Shown piece after piece: positions 19,778 through 28,304 of a stretch of 64,000 nucleotides of DNA. The DNA lies in assembly GCF_949769195.1 (NCBI RefSeq), contig NZ_OX458333.1, positions 3,692,001 to 3,756,000 of the forward strand, in the 5' to 3' direction. Each line of letters opens with the position of its first letter. Position 1 is the first letter of the stretch. The position numbers were made by a program, and so were the translations under genes. The notes below the pieces were generated by a model. The model was given only the letters and a program-made list of their open reading frames with translations. It was not told the origin of the DNA and searched no databases. The DNA comes from Methylocaldum szegediense. GTDB taxonomy: Bacteria > Pseudomonadota > Gammaproteobacteria > Methylococcales > Methylococcaceae.

Positions 19778-20856
19778 AAACCTTAACCGTTAATCTGGGC
19801 GAACGCAGCTATCCGATTTACATCGGTTCGCGAATTTTGGAGTCCGATGAGCTTTTGGCTAGGCATCTGACTTCCAGTCAGGTCATGGTTATTACCAACG
19901 AAACCGTGGCTCCCCTCTATTTGGAGCGAGTCAAGCAGAGGCTGACAGGCAAGGAGACTGCCGAAGTGATTTTGCCAGACGGTGAATCCTACAAGAGTAT
20001 CGAGTCGGCAATGATCATCTTCGATAGGCTGCTCGCCGGAAAAATCAGCCGAGACGCATCTCTCATTGCACTAGGCGGCGGCGTCATTGGCGACCTGGTC
20101 GGTTTTACTGCCGCATGCTATCAACGGGGCGTACCGTTCATTCAAATTCCGACGACTTTGCTGGCCCAGGTCGATTCTTCCGTAGGCGGTAAGACCGCGG
20201 TCAATCATCCGCGCGGCAAGAATATGATCGGGGCTTTTTATCAACCGCAATGCGTTTTGGCCGATACCTCGACTCTTGATACGCTGGCTGACCGGGAGCT
20301 GAGCGCCGGTTTGGCTGAGGTGATCAAGTACGGGCTTATTCGCGACCTTGAATTCTTCGAGTGGCTGGAAGCCAATTTGGAGAGGCTTCTGGCTCGCGAT
20401 GCGGAGGCTCTGGCCTACGCCATCGAGCGATCCTGCCTCAATAAGGCGGAGGTCGTAGCCGAGGACGAGCGGGAATCGGGGTTACGGGCGATTCTGAACC
20501 TGGGGCATACATTCGGACATGCCATCGAAACCGGGATGGGGTATGGAACTTATCTCCACGGCGAAGCGGTCGCTATCGGTATCTGTCAGGCCGCGGATCT
20601 CTCCAGACGGCTCGGTTGGCTGGATGCCGACAGTGTCGAACGCATCGTTTCGCTGCTCGCGCGGGCGCGGTTGCCGGTGACACCGCCGACGGATCTGGAT
20701 GCGGATCGCTATTTGGACTTGATGGCCGTCGACAAGAAGAACGTTGCAGGTAAACTGCGAATGATCTTGCTGGAGAGAATTGGCCGGGCTACCTTGCCGA
20801 TGGCTGTGGATCCGGAGTTGCTTCGCGCCACCTTGAATGAATATGGCCGCCGCTGA
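19774..20856 (+). CDS. aroB: 3-dehydroquinate synthase
   Basis: AroB converts DAHP to 3-dehydroquinate using NAD+ and a divalent metal. The 360-residue protein has the NAD-binding [11 protein letters not shown] block, [28 protein letters not shown] and the metal ligand region [12 protein letters not shown]. Length and motifs are normal. It overlaps aroK by four bases and damX by 20 bases, so the three genes form one transcript that links the shikimate pathway to a cell-division protein, as in many gammaproteobacteria. Confidence 0.97.
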   Translation: MKTLTVNLGERSYPIYIGSRILESDELLARHLTSSQVMVITNETVAPLYLERVKQRLTGKETAEVILPDGESYKSIESAMIIFDRLLAGKISRDASLIALGGGVIGDLVGFTAACYQRGVPFIQIPTTLLAQVDSSVGGKTAVNHPRGKNMIGAFYQPQCVLADTSTLDTLADRELSAGLAEVIKYGLIRDLEFFEWLEANLERLLARDAEALAYAIERSCLNKAEVVAEDERESGLRAILNLGHTFGHAIETGMGYGTYLHGEAVAIGICQAADLSRRLGWLDADSVERIVSLLARARLPVTPPTDLDADRYLDLMAVDKKNVAGKLRMILLERIGRATLPMAVDPELLRATLNEYGRR

Positions 20857-22435
20857 GTTGTCATCGTCTGCCAGTGGTCGTGAGGCCGCCGACAGCAGCC
20901 AGTCCTTGCCGCTACTATCCGCGATACGCATGCAAAAGTTCGATCTGCTTTTGCATTTGTCGGTCAACCTGGCTCAGCCCATCGTCGTTTGCGGGCCGGA
21001 AGGCATCGGCAAGACAACCTTCCTGCGTCTCCTGGAGACTCGCTTATCGCCGTTCGCAGTGGTTGCCTATTTGGCGTCGGGGCCGAATATGGGTTACCTG
21101 CGTGTTTTGGACGAACTGTCACGCGCCTTGAATCGGGACCGACCGGGATTGGTTTCTGCGGGGGCGGATTTGGCTGATCTACTGGACGCTTACGCCAAGG
21201 AACGCCGAAGCCTCGTGCTGCTGCTTGATGATGCCGGCAGGCTCGTGCCTGGGGCGCTCGGTACGTTATGGCAGTTCGCGAGTCAGCATCCGGCCTTGCG
21301 TGTGGTGCTGGCAATGCGCACCGATGAGGCGGCGCAAAAGTCGGGGCTCGATAAATCGGCTCTCGCCGACGCATTCACGCTGGAAATCCCCGCCCTTTCC
21401 GAAGACGATTGCGTACTGTTTGCGCGTCAATTGAGAACAACGTGGCCTGAGGCGGCAACCGGGCGACACAGTGCGGAATCCTTGGCAAAACGGTTGTACG
21501 CCGAGAGCGGTGGGATTCCAAGCAAGCTGATCGAGATTCTGGAATCCTCTCATCATTCGACAAGCACGGCGGCTTCGGCCAGATGGTTTATCGCCACGGG
21601 CCTATCGGCTGGCGCGGTGTGTGCAGTGTTCCTGATATTCGCACTGCGATCTTCTGTGTCGGAAAAGTCGGTTCCAAGCAGCCCGGTGTTCGACGACGCC
21701 GCTACGTCTCGGAGCTCGGAACAAGCCGGAATCGTCGAGACATTGAATCCTGCGAAGTCGCTGATAGATACCCAATCTTTTCCGCAGCGTTCGCCGTTAG
21801 CCGATAACGAAAAGACGGAGACGCCTCCGATCTCCGAAACTGCCGCGCCGAACATGATGCCCCCGTCCCAAGTGGAGGGGAATGAAGATCAAAAGCCGAG
21901 GGAAGCGGTCGGCGGGGACGAACCGTCGACACCGCCGATTTCGGAAGAGCCGAAGAGTATACCGGAAGAGCAGCCGGAGATTGCGCGGAAACACTCCGTG
22001 CCAACCGACTCGGTACGCGAAGCCCAGACGCACATGCGGCCACCCATTGAACAAGAGAGCGCGCGTTCGAAATTGTCGGAAAGCGTGGCGGATGGTCTAA
22101 AAGGTACCGAATGGCTGATGCGTCAAAACCCTGATGCCTATACCTTACAGATTGTCGCCGTGTCCCGATTGAGTTCGTTGCTGAAACTGGCCGAGCAATT
22201 TCCGCCGGGTAGTCAACTGGCCAGTTTTCGTTCGCGCAAAGGAAACGCTGAGCTTTATCCGCTTTTTTTCGGTATTTTTCCATCGCTGTCGGCGGCCAAA
22301 GAAGCGGCGGCGAATCTTCCCGTATCGCTCGGGCAGCCTTTACCTAGACAGTTGAAATCCGTTCACCAGGAAATTCGGCGCATGATGCCGCGGCAAGCAG
22401 GGCCGAGCATATCGGCCGATTCCCCGACCCGCTGA
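20837..22435 (+). CDS. damX: DamX-like SPOR-domain protein with ATPase-like N-terminus
   Basis: The 532-residue protein has an ExeA-like AAA domain (about 30-240) with a Walker A motif GPEGIGKTT and an acidic Walker B stretch [10 protein letters not shown] single transmembrane segment follows (about 250-272), then a long Pro/Glu/Ser-rich linker (about 275-420) and a C-terminal SPOR domain starting near [14 protein letters not shown] domains bind denuded glycan strands at the septum. The start at 20837 overlaps aroB; an ATG two codons later is equally possible. In Pseudomonas the corresponding gene is followed by gltBD, which are absent here. DamX is the best label, though the ATPase activity is unproven. 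Confidence 0.88.
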   Translation: MNMAAAELSSSASGREAADSSQSLPLLSAIRMQKFDLLLHLSVNLAQPIVVCGPEGIGKTTFLRLLETRLSPFAVVAYLASGPNMGYLRVLDELSRALNRDRPGLVSAGADLADLLDAYAKERRSLVLLLDDAGRLVPGALGTLWQFASQHPALRVVLAMRTDEAAQKSGLDKSALADAFTLEIPALSEDDCVLFARQLRTTWPEAATGRHSAESLAKRLYAESGGIPSKLIEILESSHHSTSTAASARWFIATGLSAGAVCAVFLIFALRSSVSEKSVPSSPVFDDAATSRSSEQAGIVETLNPAKSLIDTQSFPQRSPLADNEKTETPPISETAAPNMMPPSQVEGNEDQKPREAVGGDEPSTPPISEEPKSIPEEQPEIARKHSVPTDSVREAQTHMRPPIEQESARSKLSESVADGLKGTEWLMRQNPDAYTLQIVAVSRLSSLLKLAEQFPPGSQLASFRSRKGNAELYPLFFGIFPSLSAAKEAAANLPVSLGQPLPRQLKSVHQEIRRMMPRQAGPSISADSPTR

Positions 22436-22553
22436 AGCGGTCGAATAGGCTCTTATTCCGAAGTGCTACCTATGCCGTTGAAGCTTTTTCCCAACCGGCG
22501 ATTCTTGCTAAACGCTGTAATCCGACCTTTATGCCATTGAGTTGCGTGATGCC

Positions 22554-23621
22554 ATGAATGCACCTACAAACGATTGCCTAATCCGTGCACTGTTGAGACA
22601 ACCCACCGAAAGAACGCCGGTTTGGATGATGCGCCAAGCGGGCCGCTATCTGCCAGAATATCGTCATGTTCGTGAACGGGCCGGCAGTTTCATGACACTG
22701 TGCAGCACGCCCGAACTGGCTTGTGAGGTCACGTTGCAGCCTCTCGCGCGCTTTCGTCTCGATGCCGCCATACTTTTTTCCGATATTCTGACGGTGCCGG
22801 ATGCCATGGGTTTGGGGCTGGAGTTCGTCGAAGGCGAGGGTCCCCGTTTTAGAAACCCGGTTCGCAGCGCGGCCGATGTGCGCCGGTTGTCGGTACCCGA
22901 TCCGGAATCCGATTTGCGCTATGTCATGGATGCTGTTCGCCTGATTCAGCAAAATCTAGCTGGAAGCGTTCCTCTTATCGGGTTTTCGGGCAGCCCCTGG
23001 ACGTTGGCCACTTACATGGTCGAGGGCGGGGGCGGGCAAGAGTTTCGCCGAGTCAAGGGATTGATGTATGAACAACCCGCCGTTCTCCACGAACTTCTTG
23101 AAAAGTTGGCCGATGCGGTAGCGCTTTATCTCAATGCCCAGATTGCCGCAGGCGTCGATGTAGTCATGTTGTTCGACACCTGGGGCGGGATTTTGCCGGC
23201 GGCGCATTACGAAGAATTCTCCCTGGCTTATGCAAAACGCGCACTCGACAAGCTGAATCGGCGTCACGGCGAAAAAACCATTCCGACGATCTTCTTTACT
23301 AAGGGTGGCGGGCAGTGGCTGGAAGCCATGGCGGAAACGGGCTTCGATGCTTTGGGTCTGGACTGGACCACACCCATCGGAGAGGCTCGCCGGCGAGTGG
23401 GACACAAGGTGGCGCTGCAAGGCAATTTGGATCCGATGGCTTTGTATGCACCGATCGAAACCATCCGCACCGAAGTAAAGCGGATTTTGGAGCAGTATGG
23501 TCATGGAGGCGGGCATGTATTCAACCTGGGCCACGGCATATTGCCTGATGTCGATCCCGAGCACGCCAAGGCCATGATTGAGGCTGTACATGAATTCAGT
23601 CCCGCGTTTCACGGACCTTAA
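22554..23621 (+). CDS. hemE: Uroporphyrinogen decarboxylase
   Basis: HemE decarboxylates the four acetates of uroporphyrinogen III to give coproporphyrinogen III in heme synthesis. The 355-residue protein has the signature [16 protein letters not shown] near the start, the FSDIL block with its catalytic Asp, [18 protein letters not shown] and [10 protein letters not shown] near the end. I chose the ATG at 22554; a TTG at 22542 is in frame but unlikely. It is followed two bases later by a Nudix gene, so the two are probably cotranscribed. Confidence 0.97.
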   Translation: MNAPTNDCLIRALLRQPTERTPVWMMRQAGRYLPEYRHVRERAGSFMTLCSTPELACEVTLQPLARFRLDAAILFSDILTVPDAMGLGLEFVEGEGPRFRNPVRSAADVRRLSVPDPESDLRYVMDAVRLIQQNLAGSVPLIGFSGSPWTLATYMVEGGGGQEFRRVKGLMYEQPAVLHELLEKLADAVALYLNAQIAAGVDVVMLFDTWGGILPAAHYEEFSLAYAKRALDKLNRRHGEKTIPTIFFTKGGGQWLEAMAETGFDALGLDWTTPIGEARRRVGHKVALQGNLDPMALYAPIETIRTEVKRILEQYGHGGGHVFNLGHGILPDVDPEHAKAMIEAVHEFSPAFHGP

Positions 23622-23623
23622 CT

Positions 23624-24187
23624 ATGTCCGAACACAACCCTTGGAAACTGATTCGCCGCCGGATGGTTTACGAGAATCCCTGGATTCGCCTCGACGAAGA
23701 CGAGGTGATTAATCCGTCCGGCGGTTTGAGCCTCTATGGCAGAATCCATTTTAAGAATCAGGCTATCGGCATCATACCGATAGATGCTGAAGGCAATACC
23801 TGGTTGGTCGGCCAGTATCGCTACGTTCCCGATGCCTATTTTTGGGAGATCCCCATGGGCGGCTCTCCTGAAGGCGAAGATATTCTCGAGACCGCGAAAC
23901 GCGAACTTAAGGAAGAAACCGGTTTGACGGCCAAGGATTGGACGCTTTTCATGCACTTGCATACCACGAACTCGGTCACCGACGAGGAAGGTTATGTCTT
24001 CCTTGCGGAAGGATTGTTGGAGGGTGATCCGGACTTCGAAGAAACCGAGGCGATTACCATCAAGAAGCTGCCTTTGACGGAAGCGGTGCGTATGGTGATG
24101 GAAGGAGAAATCACCGACTCGATCAGCGCCGCCGGTCTGTTAAAACTCGCCTACGTTAGAAATTTGTTTCCTCCCGCCCACCGTTAA
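23624..24187 (+). CDS. Nudix hydrolase, ADP-ribose pyrophosphatase-like
   Basis: This 187-residue protein contains a complete Nudix box from G79 to L101 (Gx5Ex7REUxEExGU, with RELKEETGL at its end), which binds the metal and catalyses pyrophosphate hydrolysis. The surrounding sequence (VYENPWIRLDEDEV, VGQYRYVPDAYFWEIPMG) resembles ADP-ribose/ADP-sugar pyrophosphatases of the NudF group. The substrate cannot be fixed from sequence. It starts two bases after hemE and is followed by a hairpin terminator at 24317. Confidence 0.9.
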   Translation: MSEHNPWKLIRRRMVYENPWIRLDEDEVINPSGGLSLYGRIHFKNQAIGIIPIDAEGNTWLVGQYRYVPDAYFWEIPMGGSPEGEDILETAKRELKEETGLTAKDWTLFMHLHTTNSVTDEEGYVFLAEGLLEGDPDFEETEAITIKKLPLTEAVRMVMEGEITDSISAAGLLKLAYVRNLFPPAHR

Positions 24188-24316
24188 AGCATTCTCATAT
24201 TGCGGGTACGGGCGAATACACTCGCTCGCTCGGCGCACCGCAGGCGAAGGAATTTGCTTGCTACGCCGCAGTAAATGCCGGAGGAAAATGCTTTTGCCAA
24301 CCGCCTGCCGAACAGC

Positions 24317-24347
24317 AAATCGCCGTTAAATCGGCGGTTTATTGTGA
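24317..24347 (+). terminator. Rho-independent terminator after the Nudix gene
   Basis: AAATCGCCG (24317-24325) pairs with CGGCGGTTT (24332-24340) with one T-G wobble around a TTAAAT loop, followed by the T-rich ATTGTG. It is well placed to end the hemE-Nudix transcript. Confidence 0.7.
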
Positions 24348-24513
24348 TAAATTGGTCCAAATCCTGCATGTGATCGATTAAGGGTACCGGACTGGATTGA
24401 GAAGTAATGCTCCGAGTAAACGATAGCCACTCGAACCACGGCCTCATCATCGACGTCCAATTGTTGACTTGTTTTTTCTCCCAGTGAACCGGAGATGTGG
24501 CCTGTCCGACAGT

Positions 24514-24522
24514 TGGTATACT
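24514..24522 (+). promoter_or_regulatory. Candidate extended -10 promoter for the 24615-25917 gene pair
   Basis: TGG directly followed by TATACT (24517-24522) is an extended -10 element. No clear -35 hexamer stands 17 bases upstream, as is typical of this promoter class. It would give a leader of about 85 bases before the ATG at 24615. Confidence 0.4.
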
Positions 24523-24614
24523 CGGGGAGAATTTTTTACGATCGGCTTGTGATATTACCCATGCAAATCGGTCACTTTGTCAGGTAGATCTTCACTTCTT
24601 GGGAGAGGTTAGAC

Positions 24615-25250
24615 ATGATGGCGCCTGAGAACCTCGACGCGAACTTGATTACGGATGTAAACGTCCAGGAATATTTCAGGGAATCGGTAACAACGGCTTT
24701 ATCGAATCAGAAAGTCGATGCCGGGGAGGATACCGTTTACTACATCGTCAATTTGCTCGCTTATTTTACCGAGGCGGACAAATTGTTTACCCAGACCGCC
24801 GAGGGTGTGATCTTGCAACCGTTGGCCCTGATCTACGCAGAAGCGTTGGAAGCGGCAAGCTTGGAAGAACGGCATCAAATCCTGCGCCGGCTAGGAGACG
24901 TGGCACTCCTGATATCGGGTCTGTTTTCTTCCAGCCTCAATCGTAAGCTCGTCGACGTCGACTATTACATCGCGATGGGAGGCACTGCGTACGGCTATCT
25001 ATCCGATTTGAACCGTGGTACCGTAAGGGGCAAGGCGCTCTGCGCGATTTTCGGCGAGCTTTCCGAGAAATTTCAGTTGTTCGTGGATGTCCTTTCAGAG
25101 GTCGGCGAAAGATCCTCGATAGGTTCGTGCACGGATATTATGCGGCTTTACGAGATTTGGCTCCGAACCGGTAGCAAGCGTGCAGCCGAAAAATTGAGGA
25201 AACTGGGTATAGAACCGGCCCACGGCTCGGTCAGCCGCCGGCACAATTGA
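24615..25250 (+). CDS. Conserved-looking protein of unknown function (first of a pair)
   Basis: I do not recognise this 211-residue soluble protein. It has no signal peptide, membrane segment or known catalytic motif and looks largely helical. Distinctive stretches are DTVYYIVNLLAYFTEADKLF, FSSSLNRKLVDVDYYIAMGG and TAYGYLSDL; the C-terminus is basic (SKRAAEKLRKLG). A good GGGAGAGG site lies just before the ATG at 24615 (a second ATG follows at once). It is 13 bases from the next gene, and the two share a promoter candidate and a terminator. Codon use looks like that of the neighbours. Real gene: very likely. Function: unknown. Confidence 0.82.
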   Translation: MMAPENLDANLITDVNVQEYFRESVTTALSNQKVDAGEDTVYYIVNLLAYFTEADKLFTQTAEGVILQPLALIYAEALEAASLEERHQILRRLGDVALLISGLFSSSLNRKLVDVDYYIAMGGTAYGYLSDLNRGTVRGKALCAIFGELSEKFQLFVDVLSEVGERSSIGSCTDIMRLYEIWLRTGSKRAAEKLRKLGIEPAHGSVSRRHN

Positions 25251-25263
25251 TGGAGGCGCTGTC

Positions 25264-25917
25264 ATGCGCCTGAATGCCCTACAGAAGCTGCTGGAGCGTA
25301 TCTATCGCGTCGAGGTGGGGCTCGACGTGGAAGATTTCCTAATTACCGCCCCGGAGCTTGCCCGACAGCTGGACACGAGCATTAATCCGCGCGAGAGCAA
25401 AGAGAAGCTCTTGGTCTCGCAGCAAGGCGACCAGCTGGACCTTGCCCTGTTTCTGGATGCCTCGGTAATGGCTCGCCTATCCGAGGATGATCCCCTGGTC
25501 AGTCTTCATTCCGAGAATTTCGTCGACTTCCTCTTAGCTGTGGAAGGCGTTAGCCACTTCCTTTATCTCATTTGGAATGCAGGCGTCGAGCGGGGCGTGA
25601 CCTTGTTGGAACTGGAGATGCAGGCCGAGGTGGACAAATTCGTAACGGCCACGTCGCTTTGGAAGCATCAAGGCCGGAATCTCGTGTCCTCAGAGCTTCG
25701 GTATTGTTTGTTCGAAGCGCCGGCTTACGATGCGGCATTGGATCGGGTCCAACGCCAGCGCTACGAAGACGCCAATCATTATGCAGGCAAGTATTGCCTT
25801 AGATTGGAGAATCGTTATCTGAAGACCGCGAGGGCCGGTGCGATGATGGAAGAACTCCGCCGATTCTATCGACTTACGCAAGGCGAAAAGATCCGGCTGA
25901 TCGATTCAGCCGCTTGA
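25264..25917 (+). CDS. Conserved-looking protein of unknown function (second of a pair)
   Basis: A 217-residue soluble protein that I cannot assign. It begins MRLNALQKLLERIYRVEV. It contains a run of charged helices (LELEMQAEVDKFVTATSLW), a hydrophobic patch VEGVSHFLYLIWNAG and a Tyr-rich stretch YEDANHYAGKYCLRLE. There are no membrane segments and no metal-binding cluster. A GGAGG site precedes the ATG. It ends 14 bases before a terminator hairpin. The pairing with the preceding unknown gene suggests one shared process, possibly as interacting partners; that is inference from operon structure. Confidence 0.82.
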   Translation: MRLNALQKLLERIYRVEVGLDVEDFLITAPELARQLDTSINPRESKEKLLVSQQGDQLDLALFLDASVMARLSEDDPLVSLHSENFVDFLLAVEGVSHFLYLIWNAGVERGVTLLELEMQAEVDKFVTATSLWKHQGRNLVSSELRYCLFEAPAYDAALDRVQRQRYEDANHYAGKYCLRLENRYLKTARAGAMMEELRRFYRLTQGEKIRLIDSAA

Positions 25918-25931
25918 CCTGCTAAAAGAAG

Positions 25932-25961
25932 AGGGCGTGCGATGACTCACAAGCCCTTTTT
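25932..25961 (+). terminator. Rho-independent terminator of the unknown pair
   Basis: AGGGC (25932-25936) pairs with GCCCT (25953-25957), extended inward by GTG/CAC, and runs into TTTTTA. It separates the pair from the oppositely oriented tRNA gene that begins seven bases later. Confidence 0.75.
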
Positions 25962-25967
25962 ATTCGA

Positions 25968-26054
25968 TGGTGCCGAGGGCGAGAATCGAACTCGCACTTG
26001 GTTTCCCAAACCAGATTTTGAGTCTGGCGCGTCTACCAGTTCCGCCACCTCGGC
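25968..26054 (-). tRNA. tRNA-Leu (anticodon CAA)
   Basis: On the minus strand the 87-base gene runs from GCCGAGG (acceptor 5' side) to CCTCGGC-A-CCA, with CCA encoded. The anticodon stem CCAGA/TCTGG holds the loop CTCAAAA, giving anticodon CAA, which reads UUG leucine. A long variable arm (class II) and GTTCGATTC in the T arm fit tRNA-Leu. A perfect TATAAT lies just upstream. I see no attachment-site duplication or integrase next to it. Confidence 0.96.
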
Positions 26055-26068
26055 GTGAAAGCAGGCGA

Positions 26069-26097
26069 ATTATAAAGAAACTTCTTTTGAAAAGCCA
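26069..26097 (-). promoter_or_regulatory. Promoter of tRNA-Leu
   Basis: Read on the minus strand, a perfect TATAAT lies at 26074-26069, about 15 bases before the tRNA 5' end. The hexamer TGGCTT 17 bases further upstream is a weak -35. The region between -10 and the gene contains TCGCCTG, a GC-rich discriminator of the kind seen at stringently controlled stable-RNA promoters. Confidence 0.6.
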
Positions 26098-26136
26098 CAT
26101 ACTGCGCTTTCGGTTCTCGCTTGATACTATCCACCG

Positions 26137-27171
26137 ATGCGCAAGAGTGATTTCTTTTTTGAACTTCCCGGCGATCTAATCGCCCAGCATCCTCTGCCCG
26201 AGCGGAGCGCCAGTCGGTTGTTGTGTTTGGATGGAACGACCGGCGAAATTGGCGATCACATGTTTATCGAGTTGCCGGAATTGCTCCAGCCGGGTGATCT
26301 TTTGGTATTCAACGACACCAAAGTAATGCCGGCGCGTTTGTTCGGCCGCAAAGCGTCCGGCGGGCGAGTAGAGATCTTGATCGAGCGAGTGCTCGAACCG
26401 GATACCGCTACGGCCCATGTGCGTGCGAGCAAGGCTCCGAAAGCAGGTAGCGAAATTTTATTGGACGGCGGTTTTCGCTGCGTGGTTCAAGGCCGGCAGG
26501 ACGATCTGTTCGTGTTGGCGATTCTGGATGGTCGAACCGTCGATGAAGTCTTGAACACGGTAGGCCATATCCCTCTGCCGCCCTATATCGACCGCCCGGA
26601 TTCGATGGCCGACTGGGAGCGTTATCAAACGGTGTACGCGAAGGAACCCGGTGCCGTGGCGGCACCTACCGCCGGTCTCCATTTCGATGAAGCGATGTTG
26701 GCGCGTCTAGCGGCGAAAGGTGTCGAGCGGGCTTTCGTCACGCTGCACGTGGGGAGCGGAACGTTTCAGCCTTTGCGTGTAGACGACCTCGATCAGCACA
26801 TCATGCATTCGGAGTATTGCGAAGTCGACACGGAAGTAGTGGAAAAAGTCGACGACGTTCGACGCCGCGGAGGGCGGGTGATCGCTGTCGGAACGACCGT
26901 GGTGCGGACCCTGGAGTCGGCTTCTTCGGAAGGCACGCTCGTGCCATACAAAGGTGAAACCAATTTGTTCATTCGTCCAGGGTTCCGTTTTCGCTGCGTC
27001 GATGCCATGGTTACCAATTTTCATCTTCCAGAGTCTACTTTGTTGACTCTGGTGTGTGCTTTCGCGGGCCATGCGGAGGTCTTAGCGGCGTATCGGCACG
27101 CGGTGGCGCGCAAATACCGGTTTTTCAGTTATGGCGACGCGATGTTTGTCACGCGCAAGCCGCAGGGCTAG
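26137..27171 (+). CDS. queA: S-adenosylmethionine:tRNA ribosyltransferase-isomerase
   Basis: QueA transfers and rearranges the ribose of SAM onto 7-aminomethyl-7-deazaguanine in tRNA to make epoxyqueuosine. The 344-residue protein has the family blocks [51 protein letters not shown] and [11 protein letters not shown]. The length is normal (E. coli 356). The start at 26137 has no clear ribosome site. It is divergent from tRNA-Leu. The usual partner tgt is not downstream; a non-coding or decayed stretch follows instead. Confidence 0.97.
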   Translation: MRKSDFFFELPGDLIAQHPLPERSASRLLCLDGTTGEIGDHMFIELPELLQPGDLLVFNDTKVMPARLFGRKASGGRVEILIERVLEPDTATAHVRASKAPKAGSEILLDGGFRCVVQGRQDDLFVLAILDGRTVDEVLNTVGHIPLPPYIDRPDSMADWERYQTVYAKEPGAVAAPTAGLHFDEAMLARLAAKGVERAFVTLHVGSGTFQPLRVDDLDQHIMHSEYCEVDTEVVEKVDDVRRRGGRVIAVGTTVVRTLESASSEGTLVPYKGETNLFIRPGFRFRCVDAMVTNFHLPESTLLTLVCAFAGHAEVLAAYRHAVARKYRFFSYGDAMFVTRKPQG

Positions 27172-27237
27172 TCGATAGGATTCGATTATCGATCTACATG
27201 TGTAACAGAATGGTCGCCAAGACATCCGATGTTCTGA

Positions 27238-27549
27238 AACCGTTCAACCCCGGGCGGATTTTTGTTACCGATCGCGTTGGGGTTGAACATTGTCGGTTTT
27301 ACGCTATGCGACGAATGGATGAACAGTGATTTACCCGAGCGCGAGGTTCTGGACCGTTTCGCCTGAACATCTCGCTCAAATCATTGGGTAGCCATAGTGC
27401 TTCTGATGATGGTGCTATGCGATGTCGGCTATCTGTGGCGGTTGAGCAGTTACTTTCCTTACTTGGTTTTCGGCGTTTCGGTCATGATCCGCTGGGTCAG
27501 GTGCGTGTACGGTACCGATATCCGACAACCTCAAATCGGTATCGATTGA
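27238..27549 (+). pseudogene. Possible small membrane-protein ORF interrupted by one in-frame TGA
   Basis: Between queA and the HIT gene (385 bases with no recognised gene) one frame is open from 27238 to 27549 apart from a TGA at 27364-27366. Before the stop it reads a hydrophobic segment (LLPIALGLNIVGFTL) from a possible TTG at 27262. After it comes a second hydrophobic stretch (VLLMMVLCDVGYLW, then YLVFGVSVMIRWV) from a possible GTG at 27397, ending seven bases before the HIT start. It may be a decayed two- or three-helix membrane protein, a real 50-residue protein from 27397, or chance. I know no homologue. Confidence 0.25.
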
Positions 27550-27556
27550 ATTCGTT

Positions 27557-27979
27557 ATGTTCGAATTACACCCTCGCTTGTCGCAGGATTGCATCCAATT
27601 GGGCCGTTTTCCCTTGTGTCGGGTTTTGTTGATGAACGAAAGCCGGTACCCGTGGTTTATTCTGGTCCCTGAGCGGGAAAATATCGTCGAGATTCATCAG
27701 TTGACGGACGAGGATCAAGTTCAGCTCATACGGGAGTCATCCCATTTCGCCGGCGTTCTCGCGGAACTGTTCCGTGCGGACAAAATGAATATTGCCGCGA
27801 TCGGCAACCTGGTCCCTCAACTCCATCTTCATCACGTGGTGCGCTACCGGAACGATCCGGCCTGGCCCGGTCCGATCTGGGGACGTTTCGACCCTAAGCC
27901 TTATGATGAGCGCGCCGTCATAGACGTCAAGGAAAAACTCAAGTACTCGCCCTTACGCGATTTTTCTTTTTTCGATTAG
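27557..27979 (+). CDS. HIT-family protein
   Basis: The 140-residue protein is a histidine-triad hydrolase-fold protein. NLVPQLHLHHVV (85-96) carries H90, H92 and H93, the His cluster of this HIT branch, followed by the branch-typical DPAWPGPIWG. HIT enzymes usually cleave nucleotide phosphoramidates or dinucleoside polyphosphates; the exact substrate here is unknown. It starts at ATG 27557 and is followed after four bases by a YkgJ-type gene, so the two are probably cotranscribed. Confidence 0.88.
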   Translation: MFELHPRLSQDCIQLGRFPLCRVLLMNESRYPWFILVPERENIVEIHQLTDEDQVQLIRESSHFAGVLAELFRADKMNIAAIGNLVPQLHLHHVVRYRNDPAWPGPIWGRFDPKPYDERAVIDVKEKLKYSPLRDFSFFD

Positions 27980-27983
27980 GGCT

Positions 27984-28238
27984 ATGGAATGCCGGCCCGG
28001 TTGTGGCGCGTGTTGTATCGCCATATCGATTTCCAGTCCGATGCCCGGAATGCCGGAAGGCAAGCCGGCAGGCGTTCGCTGCCCGCATCTGACCGATGAT
28101 CTGCGTTGTGCCATTTTCGGACAGGCCGGCCGTCCCGCTTGCTGTGCGGGCCTGCAACCTTCTCGAGACATGTGCGGCGACAGCCGGGAAGAGGCTTTCG
28201 CTTTTCTGACTTGGCTGGAAAAGGCGACGCTTCCGTAG
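27984..28238 (+). CDS. YkgJ-family cysteine-cluster protein
   Basis: An 84-residue protein with nine cysteines. C3, C7, C10 and C11 form the CxxxCxxCC start of the YkgJ family (UPF0153), and C33, C42, C53/C54 and C64 follow in spacing typical of it. The family is thought to bind a metal or Fe-S/zinc centre; no reaction is established. It starts four bases after the HIT gene. No membrane or signal segment is seen. Confidence 0.87.
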   Translation: MECRPGCGACCIAISISSPMPGMPEGKPAGVRCPHLTDDLRCAIFGQAGRPACCAGLQPSRDMCGDSREEAFAFLTWLEKATLP

Positions 28239-28304
28239 CGGACGGATCCGAACTCGCGCCGTTCGCGCCAGTCAATATTCAAGGAGTGAAAGGAGGAGAC
28301 AAAG

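Larger units (their letters stand above)
24188..24614. other. Intergenic region with terminator and promoter
   Basis: These 427 bases hold the terminator of the hemE-Nudix unit (24317-24347) and a candidate promoter for the next pair of genes (24514-24522). An 88-codon open frame on the minus strand (24184-24450) spans the terminator and resembles no family I know; I treat it as chance. Nothing else was recognised. Confidence 0.5.

Noticed and set aside
24184-24450. 88-codon minus-strand frame after the Nudix gene
   Set aside because: It spans a terminator hairpin and has no recognisable features.
25968-26054. tRNA-Leu as an integration site
   Set aside because: No integrase, no direct repeat of the tRNA end and no island on either side.
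27384-27632. 82-codon plus-strand frame overlapping the HIT gene
   Set aside because: It conflicts with the well-supported HIT gene and has no protein features.
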